Positions 41,601 to 53,539 of a DNA stretch of 64,000 nt are shown here, one piece after another. The stretch comes from Hormiphora californensis (Eukaryota > Ctenophora > Tentaculata > Cydippida > Pleurobrachiidae). The number at the start of each line of letters is the position of its first letter. Positions within the stretch are counted from its first letter, which is position 1. The stretch is from contig CM035357.1 of NCBI GenBank assembly GCA_020137815.1, positions 4,944,496 through 5,008,495 on the forward strand. The letters run 5' to 3'. Below the pieces are notes generated by a model. That model did no database searches. It was not told the origin of the DNA and worked only from the letters and a program-made list of their open reading frames with translations. A program made the position numbers and the translations under genes.

Positions 41601-43267
41601 AGCTGTACAGAGTTTTTTTTGTGAAAGCTGTCATTTCAGAAATAAATAAATTCCCTGTATCTCAAAAACGGCTGATCGTAGAGACCTGAGACTATGCTTA
41701 AACGATTCAGAGGGTCCGATTTTGGGGGGGTCTTCTGAGAGACATTTTGCTCCTACTTCAACCGTTTTTGCTGTAATTGCGAAAAACAAAACCCATCTTC
41801 GCCATCGTGGATTTTTTTGTGATTTTGTTTTTGGTGATTATAGGGACCCATATGGACCAAATAGTGAAGGAATTAGCTTGTTACACATTTTTCCATAGTT
41901 TCGGTCCTTTCTTAGCTAAAATTCCCTAATTACAGGATATTGGATTTTAGCTTTTGCCCTTTCCATAGAATTTGTTTTTCGCAATTACAGCAAAAACGGT
42001 TGAAGTAGGAGCAAAATGTCTCTCAGAAGACCCCCCCAAAATCGGACCTTCTGAATCGTTTAAGCATAGTCTCAGGTCTCTACGATCAGCCGCTTTTGAG
42101 ATACAGGGAATTTATTTATTTCTGAAATGACGGCTTACACAAAAAAAACTCTGTACAGCTTATCTCAAATAAGGACACGCCCAAAATTTATGGCCACTTA
42201 GATAATCGTTAGACGCAACTTTTCACCAATTTACAGCTTTCACATGTTTTCGGAACTTTGCCAAATAGGGCGTTAAAGTGGAAAAAAAGAAATCCATCTC
42301 AGGACCGGAAATCAGCTCGGATTGCAAAAAAAAATTTTGTGGTTATTCACCTTCATGTCCTCTTCAAATCCCCAAATTTTCATGCTCCTATCTTTAAAAA
42401 AAAATTTTTGAGATGCCAAAAACGTATTTACAGGACATTTTTTAAACAGCTGTAGCAAAAATATGAATTCGACTTGAGAGCTCAAATTGCATATTTGAGG
42501 TCTCCTTGGCATGGCCTACAACCCTACGGTGAGAGATTTCCCTGCACTCGAAAAAAATTTTTGGTTAGCGTACCCTTAAACCAATATTTTACACAGAACT
42601 GATTAACTAATTAATTAACTAATTAATTAACTGGTATATATATTTACCTGTCAGTAATCTGGGTGGCCATCCAATCCAAATTCCGCTGTGAGTGATGAGC
42701 CAAAAGTAGCACCGGTTTCTCCAGACACACAGGGAACTTCTTCAACCGTTTCCGAGCTAGACTCTCAGATTTAACAGCATCTGCCAGTGTCAGATTGGAT
42801 CGCCCCGTCAGTTCGCACGTCCACACGTCCTTGGAGTATAGCTGAACCTTGTCTATATACTCACTGAGAGGGAATTAGGGAGAGTAAGAGATACGAGAGA
42901 GGAAAGGGAGGATTAGTCTAGGGAGAGATAAGAGTCCAACAGAGATATAATGAGGTGGCAGATACTGTTATAACTATCCAACAGGAACCGACCGAATCAG
43001 GAAATACTGATCCATGATTGGCTAATGACCAGTCACGTGACCTAAATAACGAGTTCTGATTGGTTGTTTACTTGTTTCGGTCGGTTCCTGCCACCCAAAT
43101 ATCATAGGTAACTAGGACAATAATACATCGTGGATCACAGCCCCATAAACTTACTCGTATGTTTTGAAGGCCTCCCCCGAGGTCTCAATATAGAAGACTT
43201 CCTCTTCTTCTTTCCAATCAGGGGGTGTGGTTTTGAACTGGTAGGTTGCCTTGTTCAGAAGTGGCAT
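29653..43267 (-). CDS. BAZ1A: ACF1/BAZ1A chromatin-remodelling subunit
   Basis: Accessory subunit of ISWI (ACF/CHRAC) remodellers in the nucleus. Twenty-six GT-AG exons, about 1,395 residues; the first is 43155-43267 and the last 29653-29760. In order: WAC ([26 protein letters not shown]), basic and coiled-coil regions, DDT ([11 protein letters not shown]...[12 protein letters not shown]), WHIM segments ([32 protein letters not shown]), two PHD fingers (CKNCKKKG...[20 protein letters not shown]...[12 protein letters not shown]), an Arg/Ser-rich linker and a bromodomain ([23 protein letters not shown]). Two PHDs match insect ACF1 rather than human BAZ1A. Between exons 37443-37601 and 35821-35976 the phase is off by one: either a small missed exon or a one-base surplus. 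The other exons I traced are 42648-42863, 40035-40142, 39817-39885, 39500-39653, 38382-38570, 35555-35714, 35221-35401, 34765-34954, 34233-34509, 33957-34105, 33750-33855, 33533-33643, 33306-33421, 32979-33207, 32785-32863, 32448-32552, 32123-32259, 31794-31898, 31357-31628, 30909-31181, 30296-30555, 29961-30124. Confidence 0.95.
30614..30755. mobile_element. Perfect 142-bp palindrome in an intron
   Basis: The two 71-bp arms are exact inverses around ACGCGT. It lies in the intron 30556-30908 of the BAZ1A homologue. Half of the same sequence, diverged, occurs at about 26690-26740, so it is probably a MITE family. Confidence 0.85.
31942..32050. mobile_element. Short MITE, copy 2 of 3
   Basis: 109 bp, ends CAGGAACCGACCGAATCAGG and inverse, in a BAZ1A intron. 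More than 90% alike by eye to copy 3. Confidence 0.9.
36400..36727 (+). CDS. Nested gene: small Cys-rich membrane protein, one +1 break
   Basis: Lies within the 1.47-kb intron 35977-37442 of the BAZ1A homologue, on the other strand. It begins with a clear signal peptide ([20 protein letters not shown]). A short cysteine-rich ectodomain (CGDDYCYSN... VYYCCDKQ) and one membrane helix ([18 protein letters not shown]) follow, then a cytosolic tail ending YENI. The plan recalls Shisa/VOPP1-type proteins, but I cannot assign a family. The frame breaks once at 36505-36510: after PSHL the codon is TAA, and dropping one base continues KGLDVYYCC. The total is then 108 residues. No intron is needed. The alternative is two unrelated open frames, but the complementary signal peptide, Cys motif and helix argue for one protein. 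Confidence 0.6.
37591..38108 (-). repeat. Tandem array of ten complete 3' splice sites
   Basis: A 38-bp unit (first six copies nearly perfect, later ones spaced out by inserts) that on the transcribed strand reads TAACTAACCACTTCCTCC, then CCACACAG|GGTGGC. Each unit therefore has a branch point, pyrimidine tract, AG and the first bases of the exon. The downstream-most copy is the actual acceptor of exon 37443-37601. Open frames over it are repeat artefacts. Confidence 0.92.
38280..38354. repeat. Dispersed short repeat (GTTATGTTCTAACCC family), copy
   Basis: Closely matches 22925-23008, including GGGGCGCCCGAAACACAGCC and CTAGCCAGGCAA. It ends about 28 bp before the donor of exon 38382-38570. 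Confidence 0.8.
38985..39065. repeat. Short tandem repeat GTTCATTTTTGACAAAAAAT
   Basis: Four to five copies of a roughly 20-bp unit in the 846-bp intron 38571-39499 (the rest of that intron is AT-rich with no recognised feature). Confidence 0.85.
40223..40419. mobile_element. 197-bp palindromic MITE with TA flanks
   Basis: Starts AAGTACCCAGCAAACACAGT and ends with the inverse, between TA dinucleotides. Its middle shares GAGATAGAGA / TCTCTATCTTATCAG with the 27343 element, suggesting a related family. It lies in the long WAC-region intron. Confidence 0.85.
40591..42580. mobile_element. 2-kb foldback element in the WAC-region intron
   Basis: Outer ends TTTAAGGGTACGCTAACC and inverse. Inner arms 41211-41790 and 41970-42550 are nearly perfect inverses around a 180-bp loop. 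The left side also has about 590 bp (40621-41210) with no partner on the right, containing the hairpin GGTGGATGCCCGAAGGGCAT. It explains most of the 2.5-kb intron. The mirrored open frames at 41306-41503 and 42258-42455 are arm copies, not genes. Confidence 0.9.
42982..43090. mobile_element. Short MITE, copy 3 of 3
   Basis: 109 bp in the first BAZ1A intron; ends CAGGAACCGACCGAATCAGG and inverse. Confidence 0.9.
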
Positions 43268-43440
43268 GGAGACCTAGCTAGAGAAAAGGGGATGGTTAAT
43301 TTAATTTGGGGGGGGGGGGATGGAGACCTAGCTAGAGAAAAGGGGGATGGCTAATTTAATGGGGGAGGGGGGGGGGGCATGGAGACCTAGCTAGAGAAGG
43401 GGGGGGCGGAGTGGCATGGAGACCTAGCTAGAATTATAGG
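43256..43440 (-). repeat. Repeated BAZ1A leader including the start codon
   Basis: The segment TCTAGCTAGGTCTCCATGCC on the transcribed strand occurs at the real start (43267) and in three further copies upstream (about 43317-43340, 43376-43400, 43411-43432), separated by G-rich runs. Two of the upstream copies keep the ATGCC. Confidence 0.8.
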
Positions 43441-43797
43441 AGAGGGACGAGGGTGTGGTTAATTTCACGGGGGGGGGGGGGGATCTACGATATGGAAGGG
43501 TGGTTACTGACAACTGTACGATGTAGTAAGATCTGGCAAATGTGGAAGGTGGCACTTTCTGACACGATAAACACAACTTTATCACAGAGAAATAAGGTAC
43601 AGTATAATCAGTATATTATAACTTTGTAGGTATTTAGGGAGTTAAAACGTGATTAATAAATTGAAAAAGTGCTCACACGATTGACCGCACATGTTTATTT
43701 CCATCCGTATCCAATAAACAAATGGAAACCACTTGTTGCCTCAGCAATTGAAAAGTTTAATATCAAGTCCTGATATGAGTCCTATTACCAAATCCAC
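43441..43797. other. BAZ1A promoter side and SMC1 3' flank
   Basis: Contains another poly-G run near 43471-43482 and AT-rich sequence. No gene seen. Confidence 0.5.
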
Positions 43798-46700
43798 TTA
43801 GTAGGCAGGTACCATCTCCATCCCATCTTCATCTCCCTCCTCGCCGCCATCTCCTACAGCATACTTGGTCAGATCCAGAGACAAGGTCTTACTAACAATA
43901 CACTGCTCTTCCTCAGGGTAAATACCAATCAGGGAATCAGCCTTGGTATAAAATTCCTCCTTCAGAGAGATGATGATACATTGAGTATCCGCATCAGCCT
44001 GTCGCCGGATGTACCTCGCAACACGGTTAATATTGGTGTTGTCGAGTGCTGCGTCGATCTCATCGAGTACAAAGAATGGGGATGGTTGGTAGCTGTGGAT
44101 GGCGAATAGGAGTGCAAGGGCCGCCACGGTTTTCTCTCCTCCAGACAAGTTGTCCATGGGCCTAAATCTCTTTCCTGGTGCGACACAATTGTAACTTATT
44201 CCATCTAGGTAGGGCTCCTCAGGGTTCTCTGGACCGAGGAAAGCCTGGGCGCTGGGAGAGCTGGCAAGGTGCTTGTAAATCTCATCAATCTTTGCTGTAA
44301 CGTGATCAAACGCGTCCATGAACCTCTCAATTCGTTTCCGTTGGATTGCCTCAAAGTCCATCTTGGCTTTTTTCGCTCGTCGTCGGGACGATTCAAACTC
44401 GTTATTCGTTTCCTGAACAGAGTGGTGGTTTTATGGTCAAATTGTTAAGGTGGGAAGCTATTTTACCAAAACTGCTATTGACGGAGACTTCGTTGGAACT
44501 TAGAAACATCAAAATTAAAACTAGGAAATATTGCTACACAGTACACACACGCTCATCTGTACTCCACATGTGTACATACATGACATTGCAAACTGCAAGC
44601 TACAGACGAACAAACACAGTATACACACACACATACAAAGCACTCACAGTCTGACACAGGCAGTGCTTACATACAATTCACATACACACATGGCACACAC
44701 TGCAGCATGCGGCATGGTACAGGACACACAGACCTCAGTATAGAGTACTGAACACTTCACCACTCCAATGGAGTGAGCGTGAAGAGTTCAGTTGTTTTTC
44801 TGATGTTGCCAGTTGTTTTTATGGAGTGACTCCATAAAAACAACTGGCAACTGACAAGATTTCAATTGTCAGAACAGGAATTTCACTGCTTAACCCACCC
44901 TCACTATTACTTTACCTGGAATTTCTCCTTGACAGTATCTAGTTTCTCCAACGCCTTCATGTTAGGGGCGGTAATCCTCTGCAGAGTGTTCATCATACTC
45001 TCTAACTTCCTCTCATACGCCTCACACTGAAACAGAATGGGGGAATTTATAACATGGTATAAGTGGCAAGGGTCAACGGTTTCAAAATTCGAATGTTCTT
45101 ACATATATATGGGCAACAAAACTGCATCATTGCATTCAACAGTGCACTGTCCAGTAACTATAAAAACTAAGTATGTAAATTTAAATTTAAATATTACCTG
45201 ATGTTCGATTTCCTTCTGATCCGTATACTCCTTCATTTCAGCATCAAGAGAACTGTAATCCAGGACAATCTTTGACTCCTTTTCGTAGATCTTGGCAATG
45301 TTTTGTGTACTCTGGCTGTCAGGATCTGTTGAGGTTGACTGCTGTGTTCCCTCCAATTCAGAGGTCTGAGTTGCTCCCCCTGCCCCCGGGTTCTGGATGT
45401 CATCCATACTGCCCTGTTTTAGGGGCAGTTTGATGTCCTGGAGTTTACAGGACTTCAACAGGCCATGTCTCTCCGCTTTCTTCTGCTCCACATTCACATC
45501 TTGGCTGTTGGAAAGTTTTTGGATCTTGGAAATCTCTCTCATGTGATCACTGAGGATTTTCCTAATCTCCTTCAACTCAATCTCTGTCTGTTCACTGTTG
45601 CTTTTGAAGTCTTCCTTCTCCTTCGTTGCTTCTTCGTAATCCTTCTGGGTCTTCTCGATGGACTTCAACTGTTGCTTCTCTTCTTCTTTCAGTTTGGCCA
45701 AATCGTCTTCATCCGCCACCAGTTGGTCCTCGTACTTCTTCACCTGACCCTTTGTGTTTCTCCGCTTCTCAAAATCAAGTTGACTCTGCAGTTTGGATTG
45801 GTGATTAGCAAACTCAAGCCTCTTTTTTGCTTTCTCCTGCTGTTTCGACAGTTGCTTCTCCTCGTACTGACGAATGTTATCAAGACCGTTGCTCTTGCAG
45901 AAGTCCTTGAAAATCTTGTCTTCCACAACATTTAGCTTGTCCTGGAAATCATCAATCTGCCCGGCTCTCTCCTCTATCTGGGTATCTAACTTCTCCACAA
46001 CAGGTGCCAGATCGGCCAACTCGTGTTTAATCGTCAGAGCTTCCTTGTTGTACTCAGACATGGTTTGATCAATGGAACTGTCCCTGTCTCGTTTGCTGTA
46101 CTTCAGTCGAGTCTCCAGACCGTTGATCTGTGAAGTGAGGTTGTTGAGCTCTGGTTCCTTTCGTCTGATCACATTGAGTTCCTTCAGTTCCTCCAAATAC
46201 CGATCACGGGATCTCTTCAATCCATCAACTGCCTTCTCGTCCCACCTCTTTGCCTTTCTCTTGATGTCACTGGCACCGCCATGAAATGATACCCGACTTG
46301 CTGAAGAGTGTTCCATCGAGCGCCACGGCTTTGTGTCTCTCGCTCCCGCTGAAGCACAGTTTCCTCGCCTCCTCCATTGTATCACAAACAAGGGAATTTC
46401 CACAGGCATACTGGAGGGCCTTCTTGATTTGAGGAGGATCGTACCGGATAACATCAATAACCAACTTGGCCGAACCACCAAGGCTCCTCAGTTTCTCGTT
46501 GGTCGGTTTCACCTGGATGGTATCCAGGGGGATGAAGGTGGAAGGCTCCGATCTCTGCTCCTTCATGTACTGGATACAGTCACGGCCGCATTGCTCCGAA
46601 TCGACAACAATGGCATCCATGTTTTTACCGAGAACCTTGGTAATAGCTACCTGATACCTTCGGTGAACTGGCTCACATAAATCAATCAATCGTCCGTGAA

Positions 46701-48226
46701 CACCCGGGAAGAGACGTTTCATGCTCTCAAGAGTTTCTGCCTTTCTTTGGTTTCGTGCAGACTCGTGTTTGTCCACTTTAGCGTCCCGCAGCTCACTCTG
46801 GACACCCTCAAGTTGAGATTGGTTCTCCGAGTACCGTTGGTTAGCAATCCTAATCTCAGCAGCCAGTTTATCCTTCTCCTGCTTTAGCTTGTTGACAGTC
46901 TGAGAACTTTGGGAGATGTACTGCTCCAACTTTGTAATCCTCTCCTGAAGCTGCTGCTTTTGCTCCTTCAGCTGAACCTGCCTCTGCTCCAAATCCACTT
47001 TCTTCTGATTTGTCTGTTCCAGCTCTTCCTCGTCGGCTTGCTGCTGTCGCTGAATCCTGTTTAGGTTCTGCCGGAGTGAAGTTGTCTGTTGGCTCGCCTT
47101 CTCCTTCAGATTGTTGTACTCTTGGACCTTGTCATCCTCAAGCTCAATCTCCTGGCTTTCCTGGTTCTCCTCCTCGTATGTCTCGATCATACCCTGGACT
47201 TCAGCCAGCTCTTTCTCCAGATCAGCAACTACAATTGTATGGTTCTCAAGGGCCATCTCAGCTTTTGTGATGGACTTCTTCGTCAGGTCAACCTTCTTTT
47301 GGAGATGGACAACTTTCTCCTTTGTTTTGATGTACTTTGGTCGTTTTAGATTCAGCTCAACTTCTTTTGTTTTTACATTTTTCTCCAAGATCTGCTGCTC
47401 ACGCTGGATCCGAGCAATTTCCGCTTTCTTGCTCTTTAGCTCCAGCTCAACCTTTCCTTTCTTCCTATTTTCCGAGGCAAGGTGTTTGTTGATGGAGGTC
47501 ATCTCATCCTTAATGTCAGATATTTTCCTGTCAGTGTGGTAAAGTTTAAACAGCTGAAACTCCAACTGGATGTCATTGAGATTCCTGTTTAGGGTAGTAA
47601 ACTTGTCTGCCTCCTCTTTCTCAGCCTTGGCTTCCCTCCTTTCCGCAGCAATGCCCTTTCTCTTGTGGTAAGAGAAACTCGTGTCTTCTTGGGCTTTAAC
47701 CATTTCCTCCCGTAGGCGTTCATACTCTTCCTTGAGTTCGTCCGACCGGCTGATTTGTTCGAACAGATCGGTCCTCTCTTTGGGAGTCTTCATCGCAATA
47801 GACTCCACTGCTCCCTGGAAAACCAAGAAATTCTTGGCTTTGATTAAAATACCAAGTGTCTCTAATTTGGCTTGGTATTCAGCAGGAGTCAGGACTCGCC
47901 CGTTGATTCTGTACTCGGAGCCATTGCCAATGATGGTTCTGGTAAACTGAATCTCCTCCCCATCGTTCTCCTGATAAACAGCAGTCACGTATGCTCGATT
48001 AGCGGCCGCTTTTCCAACTACTGCACCATGGATTAGGTCTTTCAGGGACCTAACTCGCAGGTTAGAGGTCTTGTCGCCGAGCACGAAGCTAATGGCGTCC
48101 ATGAGGTTACTTTTTCCGGCTCCATTCGGTCCAATAATGGCAGAAAACTTGGAAAACGGTCCAATAACTTGGTAAGCCCTTGTAGGACTTGAAATTCTCC
48201 AACTCTAAACGGTGGAGAAGCCCCAT
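43798..48226 (-). CDS. SMC1A: Cohesin subunit SMC1, two +1 breaks
   Basis: SMC ATPase that pairs with SMC3 in cohesin, holding sister chromatids together. Three exons: 45198-48226, 44916-45026, 43798-44412; about 1,250 residues, human 1,233. N-terminal [12 protein letters not shown], Walker A GPNGAGKS, long coiled coil, hinge ([14 protein letters not shown] ... [11 protein letters not shown]), second coiled coil, then the signature [20 protein letters not shown] and Walker [13 protein letters not shown]. The large first exon is broken twice. At 48170-48177, between SYKG and QVIGPF (just before Walker A), one base is surplus. At 46279-46286, between SGIIS and GGASD (hinge end), one base is surplus. 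Both flanks are highly conserved, so these sites are well placed. The start at 48226 gives the expected N-terminus. All catalytic motifs are otherwise intact. Confidence 0.97.
44810..44853. repeat. Short hairpin in an SMC1 intron
   Basis: TTGCCAGTTGTTTTTATGGA and its inverse around AGTGA-CT, about 44 bp, a near-perfect palindrome in the intron 44413-44915. Confidence 0.85.
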
Positions 48227-48544
48227 GTTTGGCTACAAAAAAGGATAGGTGTGTTACAAAAGGGTGCACAGTGTAAACTGTAAGTGTACAATACAGTTAC
48301 AGATGATAGTATGAATGCCTTTCTGCTGTAAGAGGGAAAAATTATTCGTCATATATATATGTGGCCAGTGCAGGGTAATGCAGTATTTTACAAAACTTTA
48401 TCACGAATTTGGCGAACGGTGACGGGTGAATTGGCAAATATCTCGACGCTCCCTTAAATTTGTTCGTAAATTTGCTTATCCGGAATAAGCAAATTTACGA
48501 ACCCCAACGCGGGATATATAATAGGGGCACTGTTCAAAACGGCG

Positions 48545-48612
48545 AATTGGCATACGCTGCAGGCCCCTTATAAGGGGCCTGGAGGGAATACCGCGCTAGG
48601 CGGGAATACATA
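48545..48612. repeat. Third copy of the GGCATACG-TGCAGGCCCC repeat
   Basis: Matches the left ends of copies A and B of the 27-29 kb duplication (GGCATACGCTGCAGGCCCCT ... GGAATACCGCGCTAGG). It lies between the divergent SMC1 and small membrane-protein genes. Confidence 0.85.
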
Positions 48613-48640
48613 ATATATCTTATTCTCCTCTTCCCTCAGA

Positions 48641-49700
48641 ATGAATTCCATTTACAATGTCCTGAAGAACGACTTCGATTACGAAGGAATTAATCTTCAC
48701 ATTGCCCTCCTCTATTATCCCATGTGAGTATTTACTCCTTCATAAAACATTCCATCTTCATCTACTAGCCCATGTGATTCTTGGAGAAAAGTGAGAACAG
48801 CCAGGTTTCCCCCCTATTTTTATGTTTTCCATTTTATATTTCCTAACATTCTGACATCAACCATCATAGGTACATTCAACTGGTACTGACAATAGAGACG
48901 TTCATCCAGACGATTACCCTCCTCTTTGTACTGCACTGGCTGTACAACACCATGACTAAAAGAAACATCCTGAAGTCTCTACGGGGGGGTTCCAACCTAT
49001 TTTTTTGTATTTTTTTGTATTTTTTTGTACGGACCATACATAAAAGTATCCAAAATTCCTGTTTTTTTCCATACAAACAATACAAAAAAGTACAAAAAAG
49101 TACAAAAAAATAATGAAGGATGTGGGTGCGTGAAAAAAGTATAAATAATACATGTACATGAACATAAACTGAACCCAGCTATACATAAACGGTAAGAAAT
49201 TGCGATTCGGGGAAATTTCTCGCTTAGAAAATACGATTCGAGAAAATTTTCTCGGTAAGAAATTGCGATTCGGGAAAATTTCTCGCTTAGAAAATACGAT
49301 TCGAGAAAATTTTCTCGGTAAGAAATTGCGATTCGAGGAAATTTCTCGCTTAGAAAATACGATTCGAGAAAATTTTCTCGGTAAGAAATTGCGATTCGGG
49401 GAAATTTCTCTCGCGATTTTGGCATGCTACATATGTAAAATATGTATATATTTTGTGCTAAATTGCGTGAAATAGCGTGGAAGAATGTTTAAAAACAGTA
49501 AAAGTTCGAACAATAATGGTAAATTACCATATAAAACTGTTTTTATTTTTTTGTATTTTTTTGTACTTTTTTGTATTTTTTTGTATTTTTTTGTATTTTT
49601 TTGTTTGAGGAAGCCCGTGTTTTTTTCCGTACAAACGTACACGAAATAGGTTGGAACCCCCCCGTCTCTACAGAAGAAGCCTGAATGGGAGGTGAACTAG
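48641..49700 (+). CDS. Small membrane protein interrupted by a MITE
   Basis: Divergent from SMC1, 415 bp apart. Exon 1 is 48641-48723 (MNSIYNVLKNDF...ALLYYPM, donor GTGAGT); exon 2 starts at 48870 (acceptor ATCATAG). The protein is short, with one or two hydrophobic helices (LHIALLYYPMYIQLVL, FIQTITLLFVLHWL) and a basic end. I do not recognise the family. At 48981 the reading is cut by a 683-bp MITE. Across the insertion and one target copy the frame continues QKKPEWEVN-stop at 49671-49700, giving about 75 residues uninterrupted. As the sequence stands, translation runs into the MITE for about 30 residues. The ATG is preceded by a polypyrimidine-CAG, so a 5' non-coding exon is possible. Confidence 0.5.
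48982..49664. mobile_element. 683-bp MITE with 6-bp target duplication TCTCTA
   Basis: Inverted ends CGGGGGGGTTCCAACCTA; TCTCTA directly repeated on both sides. The subterminal regions are TTTTTTTGTA repeats and the middle is a 60-bp tandem repeat. No coding capacity. Confidence 0.93.
49195..49412. repeat. 60-bp tandem repeat inside the MITE
   Basis: About 3.5 copies of AAATTGCGATTCGGGGAAAT plus TTCTCGCTTAGAAAATACGA plus TTCGAGAAAATTTTCTCGGT. Confidence 0.9.
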
Positions 49701-51375
<1,675 letters not shown>

Positions 51376-52552
51376 ATGGGAATAGAGAAGTTAGTGGTAA
51401 CGCTAGATAACCCTGTTTACCAGCCAGGTCAAGTCCTCTCAGGGCATATCTCGTTCACCATCAACAAAGCTATTGATTCTGACGGAGTGTTTATCAAGGT
51501 ATCCGGTAAAGCAGAAACCCAGTGGAAGGAAAGGCATTATAACAGGAACAACAGGAATCGGTCCGGTCATGTAGGAGGTAAGGTTTTATATTAATCTCTT
51601 GAGGCACACGTGCTCTCACGGGTGTATACTGTATATACCATATGATTGAAATTAACAGCTTTATTTTTCATCACATGCTCAGTAACACTTCATTACAGGA
51701 CATCGCCATGGACACCATGGACACCATGGAAACAATCAAAGGCAAGCCCAAACCCTGGTATACCACAGCAAGGAGGTTTACATCAAAGAGAAATGGGCAG
51801 TCTTCACCCCACCAAATGGGAAGATAGAACCTGACAACTACAATTTTCCCTTTACCTTCCAGCTTCCAGTTAACCTCCCTGGATCATTTAATGGTGCACA
51901 CGGGAAAATAGAATACCATGTAAAAGGTCACGTGCACAGGAGTGGGCTTTGCTTGGCTACAAAGCAGAAACTTCCGTTTACCCTTGCACCAATACGAGAT
52001 CTAAACAAGACCCCCGAGAAACAGGAACCGGTCACCCAAAAGAGAGAGAAAAAGTTTGGGATGCTCTTCTGGAAGAGGAAGCCGGTTGTTGCTACAGTGA
52101 AGCTTAACAAGCAAGGGTTTGTGTACGGTGAGAGTGTGATGATCTCGGCTGAAATTGATAACAAGAGCGGGGTAAACATGGCCCACACCAGAGTTTCACT
52201 TTGGAAGACCGTCACGTTCTCCGCCGATGAAAAGAGAGCAAAAATAGGAGTCATGAATCCTACACAAACAACTGTGTACGGCAGTCGGACCTGTACGGGG
52301 GCAATTGCCAAAACTAGGTTGGACGGGGTAGCAAAAGGAAACAAGGTTGAGCTACCAGCGGCCTGTCTGGAGGTACCAATAGATACACCAGCTAGTACCA
52401 TGGAGCATTGCAACCTTATTGATGTGGCTTATACCATCCACTTTGAAGCTGTCCCCTCCGGACTGCATCGTCTTTTTAAATTTGTAATGATCATACCAAT
52501 CGATATTGGAAGTGTTCCGTTCAAAGATGTATCAATCAATGCAACAGAGTGA
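51376..52552 (+). CDS. Alpha-arrestin (ARRDC-like)
   Basis: Arrestin-fold adaptor of the ARRDC/TXNIP group, which links membrane cargo to trafficking. Two exons, 51376-51577 and 51699-52552 (donor G|GTAAGG, acceptor TTACAG), 351 residues, no frame break. The N-domain begins MGIEKLVVTLDNPVYQPGQV with VLSGHISFTI and VFIKVSGKAETQW. An insert GHRHGHHGHHGNNQ follows, then DNYNFPFTFQLPVNLPGSF and the C-domain (KPVVATVKLNKQGFVYGESV, IDNKSGVNMAHTRVSL, IDVAYTIHFEAVPSG). It ends soon after the C-domain (KDVSINATE) and lacks the PPxY tail by which ARRDC1-4 recruit NEDD4 ligases, resembling the short ARRDC5-like form. I chose the ATG at 51376, just after a CCCCCAG that may be a splice acceptor; the upstream in-frame codons look non-coding. 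Confidence 0.93.
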
Positions 52553-53535
52553 GCGATCAAGCACAGCTGAGTTAAAGTGTGTGTTTTGGACCGTGTAGGA
52601 CTGAAAATCTGATGAAAGAAGGATTTAGTGAGACGATATAATGTTGTTTATAAGAAGTTGCATGAGATTAAGCATTTACCTTAGTGAAGCTGAGGAGGAC
52701 TAAGAGGTGTGTCGTACTTAGTTAAGTTGACTTTAGACCAACATAATCGTTTTCGCAACTACATTATTATTTGTATTATAAATCGTCAGGGACTTGCGGG
52801 GTGTACCAGGAGTGTTGTTTTGAGCAGCCATTCCTATTGTGTCCCTTTCCCCTTCCGATCTCTGTGTCGTAACACAATACTGATGGTACGCCCCGCAAAT
52901 TCGGGTCCCTCTTTGCTTAAATACAATGCTGAGTTTGATCTAGTTTGAAATATTTTACTACTGACTACTCCCAAATCAAAAACTAACATACATAGGTATT
53001 CTGCTGTATAGCCTAAAATTTAGGCCCTAAATGATTGGAGTAGTACTTGTCCTACTTGAAAACATGCTGTCTAATCTAACGAATTTCAAAATCGGTGGAG
53101 CCTAATTTGAAAGTTATGTTACAGTGGACAAGACGATGGATCGAAATATCTAGTGGAACTAACAGACGTCCAGAATCATAGATTGAAACACCACCAAAGT
53201 TGAGACACCAGAGGGGATGAGTAGGCGTTCTATCCCGCATCCCGCGGTTGGGTGACAGATGACACAGTGTGCCAGACACACTGACAAGTAGTACAAAGTC
53301 CAAATCCGCTGTTCTAGCCACTTGGAGTCAGTAAGAAAGAAAATTTTGGTTGGCATAACTTTTTTTTCTCTCTAAATTCACTAACCCCAACACCGATTGG
53401 CATCACTTTCCAACAGCCGAAGAGAAGCTGCCGAAGAGAGATAGGGGGTAACCGTATGAAGAGTTAATCGCGATGAGTCTCATTCACATTGGGTTCGGTC
53501 ATTTGCCCCCGGTGTTGGGGTTAGTAATAAATATA
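52553..53535. other. Arrestin 3' flank
   Basis: AT-rich, no gene recognised. A 3' UTR is expected in the first few hundred bases. Confidence 0.5.
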
Positions 53536-53539
53536 TATT

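Noticed and set aside
41306..42512. Mirror-image open frames of 60-66 codons
   Set aside because: They are the two arms of one foldback element; the same applies to 12231-12425 and 13308-13532.
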